8,272 nucleotides of DNA from CALKMS01 sp036796755 (GTDB lineage: Bacteria > Actinomycetota > Aquicultoria > SKW223 > CALKMS01). The stretch is taken from NCBI GenBank assembly GCA_036796755.1, contig DAIRCJ010000059.1:1-8272 (forward strand), read 5' to 3'. The notes below the pieces were generated by a model. The model was given only the letters and a program-made list of their open reading frames with translations. It was not told the DNA's origin and made no database searches. Below are positions 1 through 4,167 of the stretch, piece after piece. The stretch's first letter is position 1. Each line of letters begins with the position of its first letter. The translations under genes and the position numbers were made by a program.

Positions 1-8
1 GTTCCCGG

Positions 9-26
9 GCGATAAAATCGCTTTTT
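9..26 (+). terminator. Rho-independent terminator of an upstream gene
   Basis: GCGAT (9-13) and ATCGC (17-21) form a 5-bp stem around an AAA loop, followed directly by TTTTT (22-26); two G·U pairs could extend the stem. This is the classic intrinsic terminator shape for plus-strand transcription entering from the left. One reading frame from base 1 ends in TAA at 13-15, so the stop codon of that gene could lie inside the stem, but eight upstream bases are too few to prove a CDS. Confidence 0.6.
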
Positions 27-59
27 AGGCATCTGACTGCTGGAGGAATTTCTCCTCTT

Positions 60-92
60 AAAGAAAGGTAGAACCTTCTGAGCTCTTTCTTT
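60..92 (-). terminator. Possible terminator hairpin after the RAM-domain gene
   Basis: AAAGAAAG (60-67) and CTTTCTTT (85-92) are perfect inverted repeats that begin one base past the RAM gene's stop codon on the minus strand. The 17-nt loop holds a smaller AGAA/TTCT arm (70-79). On the minus strand the 3' arm is U-rich, but the stem is AT-rich and no clean U-tract follows. A further short stem (GAGGA/TCCTC) lies at about 43-57. It is a plausible transcript end, though weaker than the one at 9-26. Confidence 0.35.
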
Positions 93-93
93 T

Positions 94-324
94 CTAATCC
101 TCTACCACTAGGCAAGTAAGAGTCCTCTCTACTCCTTCAATCTTTTGAATTTCTTCTACCACCACTCGACCAATGTCCTTGATGCTTGCTTCTTCAACCA
201 AGAGGATGATGTCAAAAGGTCCGGTGACTGCATAAGCAGATTTAACAGCCGAAAGTCTATTTAGTTCACTTAGGGCTTCTTTGACTTTGCTACTACGGGC
301 AGTGACCAGAATATAAGCTAACAT
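94..324 (-). CDS. Stand-alone RAM (Lrp/AsnC ligand-binding) domain protein
   Basis: This 76-residue protein matches the C-terminal effector domain of Lrp/AsnC regulators (RAM/AsnC_trans_reg family) over its whole length. It starts MLAYILVTA, has the central VTGPFDIILLVE segment (about residues 33-44), and ends with the EGVERTLTCLVVED strand. There is no helix-turn-helix, so it should not bind DNA itself. Stand-alone RAM proteins form dimers or higher oligomers that bind small ligands, often amino acids, and may act alone or with full-length Lrp proteins; the ligand cannot be read from sequence. The start is well supported by AAAGGAGGG (329-337) four bases upstream of ATG; the stop is TAG. It is transcribed away from the PBP cluster, from a roughly 73-nt divergent region, and is probably monocistronic. 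Confidence 0.85.
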   Translation of the reverse strand: MLAYILVTARSSKVKEALSELNRLSAVKSAYAVTGPFDIILLVEEASIKDIGRVVVEEIQKIEGVERTLTCLVVED

Positions 325-344
325 TTTTCCCTCCTTTCAAAGAT

Positions 345-373
345 ATTTTAACATCAAAAGGTTTTAAAGCGAA
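345..373 (-). promoter_or_regulatory. Putative promoter of the RAM-domain gene
   Basis: On the minus strand a TAAAAT -10-like box (345-350) lies 20 nt upstream of the start codon, with a poor -35 (TTCGCT, 368-373) at 17-bp spacing. The SD falls just downstream, leaving a short leader. The -35 end touches the -35 of the divergent promoter, so the two would compete for polymerase. Confidence 0.35.
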
Positions 374-391
374 GAAGGTCTGGGTTAAAAT
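363..391 (+). promoter_or_regulatory. Putative promoter of the lipoprotein-NTF2-PBP cluster
   Basis: TTTAAA (363-368), 17 bp, then TAAAAT (386-391). The -10 box matches the consensus at 5 of 6 positions and the -35 box at 4 of 6. Six bases after the -10 comes the GTG of the lipoprotein gene, so the expected transcription start falls on the start codon itself and the mRNA would be leaderless. The AT-rich background makes chance matches possible. Confidence 0.4.
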
Positions 392-397
392 AAAAGG

Positions 398-796
398 GTG
401 GCGAAGAAGATAGGTTTGGTCATTTTTGTTTTTCTTTTCCTTATATCTTTTTTTCTGGGTTGCCAGCCCAGAGGAGAAGAAAAAACTCCGGTTGCCCTTT
501 CTTTGTTTAAGGAAGGGCTGAAGGAGAAAAGGCTGGCGGGCCCGATTGGCAGATTTGGCTGGTTGAAAAGGTGGTTTGTGCAGGGCATCGAGCACGATAA
601 AGTGAACAGACAGACACTAATAACGACCTGTTTTGAGACAACTGATTATTACCTTCTGATTAAATACGATTTTCGCAGTACTAATTTTGAGTGGAAAGAA
701 TATGGAGCAGCCAAGCTGGATTCTCTAGATAAAGTTGATGTTGAGCAACCATACCGTTTTTGGCTAAGAAGATTCTTTTTTTCTGCTACTCATTGA
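398..796 (+). CDS. Small putative lipoprotein encoded upstream of a class A PBP
   Basis: A 132-residue protein of no family I recognise. The N-terminus (MAKKIGLVIFVFLFLISFFLGCQ) looks like a lipoprotein signal: two lysines, a hydrophobic run, and FLGC with Cys22 as the probable lipidated residue. The -3 position is Phe rather than the usual Leu/Val, so the lipobox is slightly atypical. The mature part is about 110 residues, basic and aromatic-rich (RFGWLKRWF, then YRFWLRRFFF near the end), with no other transmembrane segment. GTG is chosen as start because it gives the signal peptide at once and sits directly after a promoter-like box; no SD is visible. Its TGA abuts the next ATG with no gap, so the two are probably translationally coupled. 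By position it could be a periplasmic or cell-surface partner of the PBP; that is inference. Confidence 0.65.
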   Translation: MAKKIGLVIFVFLFLISFFLGCQPRGEEKTPVALSLFKEGLKEKRLAGPIGRFGWLKRWFVQGIEHDKVNRQTLITTCFETTDYYLLIKYDFRSTNFEWKEYGAAKLDSLDKVDVEQPYRFWLRRFFFSATH

Positions 797-1294
797 ATGA
801 TAGGAAATAACTCAAGAAACTGGCTTTTAGTCTCATTCACCTTCTTTCTTTTAGCCCTCTTTTTTCTGATAACCTTATTTTTTCGTTTTGGGGATGTTTT
901 TTTCGGAGGTTCAAAGGGAAAGCCGGTTGGAGCTAGAACCCCTGCTGGTTTCTCTCGAAATCGGGCTGAGGATGTTCTGGCTGGCTATATTGATGCTTAT
1001 CGGAAAGGGAAAGCTGAGGAGTTAGTCAGCCTTTACTCTCAAAGCTATTTAAGGAAAGAAGGACTAAATTACCAGGCGGCGACGGATGAAATCCGCGATT
1101 ATTTTAAGATGGTTGAGGAAAGAAACGGGAAGATTGTGCGCTGGGACATTATCCAGTTTAAAGTTTATTCTAATTATGCTCTGGCTGTTTGTCGGTTGAA
1201 GAGGGAAAGAGGGAGGCAATCAACAAGCGTAATTGTTTTAGAAAAAGAGGGTCTGGAGTGGAAAGTGGCTGACGTTTTTCGCTTGAGAAAATGA
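797..1294 (+). CDS. Membrane-anchored NTF2-like domain protein
   Basis: 165 residues: a short basic N-terminus, one hydrophobic segment at about 9-30 (signal anchor), a glycine/proline-rich linker (about 36-55), then an extracytoplasmic domain at about 57-164. That domain looks NTF2-like: it opens with helix AEDVLAGYIDAYRKGKAEEL, has a SLYS.SYLRKEG turn, and ends in strands with the typical closing LEWKVADVFRLRK. NTF2-like domains of this kind occur as non-catalytic modules, for example at the N-terminus of MecA-type PBPs. The ATG directly follows the lipoprotein stop and no SD precedes it, so expression probably depends on coupling. Its last codon and stop overlap the PBP start (ATGA, 1291-1294). 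This order suggests a role alongside the PBP in the cell envelope; I see no catalytic motif. The fold call is by eye and moderate. Confidence 0.65.
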   Translation: MIGNNSRNWLLVSFTFFLLALFFLITLFFRFGDVFFGGSKGKPVGARTPAGFSRNRAEDVLAGYIDAYRKGKAEELVSLYSQSYLRKEGLNYQAATDEIRDYFKMVEERNGKIVRWDIIQFKVYSNYALAVCRLKRERGRQSTSVIVLEKEGLEWKVADVFRLRK

Positions 1295-3267
1295 AGAAGA
1301 GCACTTTTCACTGGGGGATACTTTTTCTTCAGGGCCTGCTTTTTGCTTTTTCTCTTTTTTTGTTTGTTCTTGCCACTTCGTTTTCCTGGCGTTTTTTGCT
1401 TGATCAAATTTTTCCAGCCGATTTTTCCCGCCAGGCTCTTCTAAAAATCCATTCCGAGCCTACTGTTCTTTATGACCAGTCAGGGAAGGAAATTGCTACC
1501 TTGGGAGTTTCTCCTCACAGTCGTTACACTTCTTATGACCAGTGGCCGGATTATCTGAACAAGGCAGTGGTAGCTGTGGAAGACCCGGGTTTTTATCACC
1601 ACGGGGGAGTTGACTGGTTTAACCTCTGGTCTTTAATAAGAGCAAAAGTTTTTAAAAAAAATCAAGTATCCGGAGTAAGCACTATTGACCAGCAGCTGGT
1701 GCGGAAAGTTTTTCTTTCCAATGAAAAAGGTCTCTGGCGAAAAGTCAAGGAAATTGCTCTTTCTTTGCGGCTGGAAGAGGTGTTAACTAAGTCAGAAATC
1801 CTGGAACGCTATTTAAACATCACTTACTTTGGAAGTAATTTTTATGGTATTCGGGCGGCTTCCAAAGGGTATTTTTCTAAAGAGCCAAAAGAGCTAACTC
1901 TAGGAGAGGCTGCTTTGCTGGCTGGTTTAATTGAAGCTCCCAATCGTTACAATCCCTTTGTGGCTTTTGACCGAGCAGTAAAGAGGAGAAACTTGGTTTT
2001 GTCAATGATGAGAAAACAGGGTTTTATCTCGGTGGCAGAAAAAGAAAAAGCCCAAAAAGAAAAATTAATTCTCAGGCCTTTAAAAAATCCTGATTATCAG
2101 GCTCCTTACTTCGTAGATTACGTAAAGGAAGAACTTTTGAAAAAATTCGGTCCTGATCTGGTTTATAAAGGGGGTTTAGAGGTTCAAACTTCTTTAAATT
2201 TAAAAGCCCAGTTTTTAGCGGAAAAAGCTTTAAAAGAAGTCTTGAGAGAAAAATCTGATCCTGCCGGGGCTTTGATGGGGATAGAAACCGGTAGTGGATA
2301 TATACGGGTTCTGGCAGCAACAACTGACTATCAGCGGTTCCCTTTTAACCTGGCAATTAAAGGGCGACGTCAGCCTGGATCAGCTTTTAAGCCTTTCGTT
2401 TTGGCTGCCTCTCTGGAAGAAGGAGTTAGTTTAAAGTCGGTTTTCCCTGCTAGTCCAGTGACCTTTGCTCTTCCCAACGGCGAACAGTGGAGGGTTGACA
2501 ATTATGAAGGCAGCTTTCGCCAGGGCTCTTTAAGTCTTAAGGAAGCTACTGTTCATTCAGTAAACGCTGTTTATGCTCGTCTGATAATGAAAATTGGAGC
2601 AGATAAGGTAGCTGAGATGGCTAAAAAATTGGGAATTGAAGAGGTTGAAGGAAACCCGGCCATTGCTCTTGGAGGCTTGAGAAAAGGAGTAACTTTACTG
2701 GAGATGGTTAGAGCTTATAGCGTTTTTGCTAACGACGGTTATTACGTTGAACCCCAGGCCATAATCAGAGTTAGAGACAAGAGAGGAAAAGTGCTTTACG
2801 AACCCTTACCCGAGGAAGTGGAAAAGCTAAATCCGACAATTGCTCTAGCTGTGACCAGTGTTCTGAAAGAGGTTATTAAACGGGGGACAGGGAAGGCTGC
2901 TGATATTGGAAGAGAAGCCGCGGGTAAGACTGGAACCTCCCAGAACTTTCGCGACGCCTGGTTTATAGGCTATACCCCGGAAATTGCTACTGGAGTCTGG
3001 GTAGGCTACCCTCAGCCCAAGCCGATGACCAGAGTAAGAGGAATAAAAGTTGCTGGCGGGACTTTTCCGGCTTTAATCTGGGGAAAGTTTATGTTTTCTT
3101 ACTTGAAAAATTTGCCCAAGTCTACTTTTCAAGAGCCAGGAGGACGCTATGTGACCATTTGTGCCGATTCGGGGCTCCGGGCTACTCCTTTTTGCCCCCG
3201 AAAAGTCACTATTTATCTGGAAAGGCCTTTAATTCCTAAGGGATACTGTCCAATCCATTCAAGGTAA
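1291..3267 (+). CDS. Class A penicillin-binding protein (PBP1A type), bifunctional peptidoglycan synthase
   Basis: 658 residues. It polymerises lipid II into glycan strands and cross-links the stem peptides at the outer face of the cytoplasmic membrane. A single membrane anchor spans about 9-33. The GT51 glycosyltransferase domain covers about 60-245: VEDPGFYHHGGVD with catalytic Glu97, GVSTIDQQL (128-136), RKVKE with Glu154, and the KSEILERYLN...YFG block (167-181). The transpeptidase domain (about 325-605) carries SAFK with nucleophile Ser364 and Lys367, SVN (423-425) and KTGTS (546-550). The tail has three cysteines (624, 635, 653) in the C..SGLRATPFCP and GYCP settings seen at the end of many PBP1A proteins. 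It is shorter than E. coli PBP1a (850 residues) and shows no obvious inserted domain. It overlaps the upstream gene by ATGA and has no strong SD, so it is probably translated by coupling. The STIDQQ motif has Asp where Thr is usual. Confidence 0.95.
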   Translation: MKKSTFHWGILFLQGLLFAFSLFLFVLATSFSWRFLLDQIFPADFSRQALLKIHSEPTVLYDQSGKEIATLGVSPHSRYTSYDQWPDYLNKAVVAVEDPGFYHHGGVDWFNLWSLIRAKVFKKNQVSGVSTIDQQLVRKVFLSNEKGLWRKVKEIALSLRLEEVLTKSEILERYLNITYFGSNFYGIRAASKGYFSKEPKELTLGEAALLAGLIEAPNRYNPFVAFDRAVKRRNLVLSMMRKQGFISVAEKEKAQKEKLILRPLKNPDYQAPYFVDYVKEELLKKFGPDLVYKGGLEVQTSLNLKAQFLAEKALKEVLREKSDPAGALMGIETGSGYIRVLAATTDYQRFPFNLAIKGRRQPGSAFKPFVLAASLEEGVSLKSVFPASPVTFALPNGEQWRVDNYEGSFRQGSLSLKEATVHSVNAVYARLIMKIGADKVAEMAKKLGIEEVEGNPAIALGGLRKGVTLLEMVRAYSVFANDGYYVEPQAIIRVRDKRGKVLYEPLPEEVEKLNPTIALAVTSVLKEVIKRGTGKAADIGREAAGKTGTSQNFRDAWFIGYTPEIATGVWVGYPQPKPMTRVRGIKVAGGTFPALIWGKFMFSYLKNLPKSTFQEPGGRYVTICADSGLRATPFCPRKVTIYLERPLIPKGYCPIHSR

Positions 3268-3269
3268 AG

Positions 3270-3281
3270 TAAAATAAACTC
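3270..3281 (+). promoter_or_regulatory. Possible -10 box for the winged-helix gene (leaderless geometry)
   Basis: TAAAAT (3270-3275) is followed by six bases and then the GTG start at 3282, the same geometry as before the lipoprotein gene. No convincing -35 is present (TGTCCA at 3247-3252 is only a 3 of 6 match), and the box starts just after the PBP stop. The gene may instead be read from the PBP transcript. Confidence 0.3.
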
Positions 3282-3614
3282 GTGGGCTGGTTGGAAAGAC
3301 TTAAAGAGACAAATCTTGATAAAGATTTTTTACAGATTTTCCAATCTAAGATAGAGTTGGAAATAATTTACTTTTACTTTTCCAACCCCTTTTCTATATT
3401 TACCCCCAGATCTTTGGCTCTGGCTCTTGGGCGGAAAAAGCAATCAGTGGAGAAAAGCTTGGATAATTTAAAAAAAGCCGGGCTCTTAAAGGTTCTTCCC
3501 CAGCGAGGAGAGCTTGAAGCTATCTATTACTACCAGCCCGACGCTAAAAGCGAGAAAATGATTGAGAAACTTTTTGAGTGCCTCCTGAGCAGCGGAAAAA
3601 GTAAAGAAAAATAA
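3282..3614 (+). CDS. Small winged-helix (putative transcriptional regulator) protein
   Basis: 110 residues with one recognisable domain. Residues about 24-86 fit a winged helix: helix IELEIIYFYF, then TPRSLALALGRKKQSVEKSL as the helix-turn-helix, LDNLKKAGLLKVL as the end of the recognition helix and first wing strand, then the second wing strand EAIYYY. It is of the general ArsR/MarR/TrmB-like kind; I cannot assign a subfamily. No metal-binding cysteines are visible apart from one Cys near the C-terminus, which argues against a metal-sensing ArsR. The GTG start follows the PBP stop by 14 nt; a weak AAGG at 3261-3264, overlapping the PBP end, is the only SD-like sequence and is poorly spaced. 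The target is unknown. Its end is separated from the convergent ferredoxin stop by one base. Confidence 0.7.
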   Translation: MGWLERLKETNLDKDFLQIFQSKIELEIIYFYFSNPFSIFTPRSLALALGRKKQSVEKSLDNLKKAGLLKVLPQRGELEAIYYYQPDAKSEKMIEKLFECLLSSGKSKEK

Positions 3615-3615
3615 A

Positions 3616-3801
3616 TCAGTCTTCTTCGATTTCAATAATGCTCATCGGGCACTCTTCGGCACAGAGTCCGCAGCCGTCGCAAGCCTCTTCATCTACAACC
3701 ACTGCTATTCCTTCTTCAAGGTCGAGAACTTCATTTGGGCAGACTTCCGTGCAGATACCGCAACCGGTGCACTCCTCTTCATCAATTACTGGTCGGGGCA
3801 T
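3616..3801 (-). CDS. 2[4Fe-4S] ferredoxin (bacterial/clostridial type)
   Basis: A 61-residue low-potential electron carrier. Two CxxCxxCxxxCP motifs are complete: Cys11/14/17/21 and Cys41/44/47/51, with Pro22 and Pro52 following the fourth cysteine of each. The rest is strongly acidic, as in clostridial ferredoxins, and the pseudo-twofold repeat of the fold is visible. The length is close to the 55-60 residues typical of the family. The start is firm: AAGGAGGA (3807-3814) lies 5 nt before ATG, and a TTTACA-17-TAAGAT promoter stands upstream. It is a free cytoplasmic electron shuttle, typical of anaerobic metabolism, and no partner oxidoreductase is encoded nearby. Its 3' end meets the plus-strand winged-helix gene with a 1-nt gap, leaving no space for a terminator between them. 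Confidence 0.95.
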   Translation of the reverse strand: MPRPVIDEEECTGCGICTEVCPNEVLDLEEGIAVVVDEEACDGCGLCAEECPMSIIEIEED

Positions 3802-3832
3802 TGGGCTCCTCCTTGCTTGAAAAATTTTGCCT

Positions 3833-3861
3833 ATCTTACTAAACCTTTTTTTTTCTGTAAA
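3833..3861 (-). promoter_or_regulatory. Ferredoxin promoter
   Basis: On the minus strand TTTACA (3856-3861) is separated by exactly 17 bp from TAAGAT (3833-3838), matching the housekeeping consensus at 5 of 6 and 4 of 6 positions. The predicted start is near 3826, giving a leader of about 25 nt that contains the SD. The spacer carries a run of nine A (T on the plus strand, 3846-3854), and A/T-rich sequence lies upstream of the -35. Confidence 0.6.
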
Positions 3862-3890
3862 CCCTTTTTTGGGAAAAGTTTAAAAAGACT

Positions 3891-3937
3891 GAAAAAGCCC
3901 GGATACTTGCTGGACTCCCTAAAAATCATCCCGGGTT
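3891..3937 (-). terminator. Imperfect stem-loop oriented as a minus-strand terminator
   Basis: CCCGGAT (3898-3904) pairs with ATC-C-CGGG (3928-3935) with one bulged base and a 23-nt loop. On the minus strand the stem is followed by CTTTTTC (3897-3891). This would stop minus-strand transcripts coming from the dnaK side before they reach the ferredoxin promoter. The long loop and bulge weaken the call; the plus-strand RNA can also fold here but has no U-tract. Confidence 0.35.
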
Positions 3938-4093
3938 AAACCTTCCCATCCGCCCTGAAATGCTGAAGTAAATTCTGATTTTTAGTTTTTCTCAATTCTC
4001 CTACTCCTTTGTTTACTTAAATTTTTTAGGGGGGATTTAAAAACTCCAGTTTTTGGAATTCAGAGCCCATAGGTTACGGTCGATAACTGGGGC
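3938..4093. other. Intergenic region upstream of the dnaK promoter
   Basis: No ORF of useful length is seen on either strand. The stretch holds pyrimidine-rich sequence (about 3980-4011), a run of six G (4029-4034) and the palindrome at 4039-4054. No CIRCE (TTAGCACTC-N9-GAGTGCTAA) or HAIR (CTTGAGT-N7-ACTCAAG) element is recognisable. It may carry upstream control sites for dnaK. Confidence 0.5.
4039..4054. repeat. 16-bp palindrome upstream of the dnaK promoter
   Basis: AAAAACT and AGTTTTT are perfect inverted repeats separated by CC. The centre lies about 50 bp upstream of the -35 box. An overlapping alternative stem pairs TCCA with TGGA (4045-4057). It could be an activator or operator site, or simply AT-rich chance sequence; nothing else in the window repeats it. 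Confidence 0.4.
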
Positions 4094-4123
4094 TTGACAA
4101 ATTTGATAATACTATTGTAATAT
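4094..4123 (+). promoter_or_regulatory. dnaK operon promoter
   Basis: A perfect TTGACA -35 (4094-4099) is followed at 18 bp by TAATAT (4118-4123). The predicted start near 4130 gives a leader of roughly 38 nt ending in the SD AGGAGGT (4157-4163). This is a housekeeping-type promoter; no sigma-32-like CCCCAT -10 is present, so heat induction, if any, would have to come from a repressor or another element. Confidence 0.65.
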
Positions 4124-4133
4124 TTTATTACAA
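4115..4133. promoter_or_regulatory. 19-bp palindrome over the dnaK -10 box: putative operator
   Basis: TTGTAATATTTTATTACAA is a perfect 8-bp inverted repeat with a 3-bp centre. It covers the -10 box and the predicted transcription start, where bound repressor would block polymerase. It is not CIRCE or HAIR. It has a distant look of Rex (TTGTGAA-N4-TTCACAA) or PerR boxes but matches neither in spacing or core. The RNA could also fold as a weak AU hairpin at the 5' end of the leader. Confidence 0.5.
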
Positions 4134-4167
4134 AGTTAAATTAGAAATTACTTTTTAGGAGGTAAAG

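Noticed and set aside
1..15. 3' end of an upstream plus-strand gene ending in TAA at 13-15
   Set aside because: Four codons are too little to support a CDS, and other frames cannot be excluded; only the terminator is reported.
293..595. Minus-strand frame antisense to the lipoprotein start and overlapping the RAM gene
   Set aside because: It overlaps a well-supported RAM gene and its SD, and shows no domain.
3638..3820. Plus-strand Ser/Gln-rich frame opposite the ferredoxin
   Set aside because: The ferredoxin on the other strand has all eight cysteines and a good SD and promoter; this frame is its complement.
4115..4133. Rex, PerR or BlaI/MecI operator as the identity of the dnaK palindrome
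   Set aside because: Rex needs TTGTGAA/TTCACAA at 4-bp spacing, PerR a 7-1-7 TTATAAT form, and BlaI the opposite half-site orientation; none fits.
3802..4167. Riboswitch or tRNA in the dnaK upstream region
   Set aside because: Apart from one bulged stem and small palindromes, no conserved riboswitch core or cloverleaf could be recognised.
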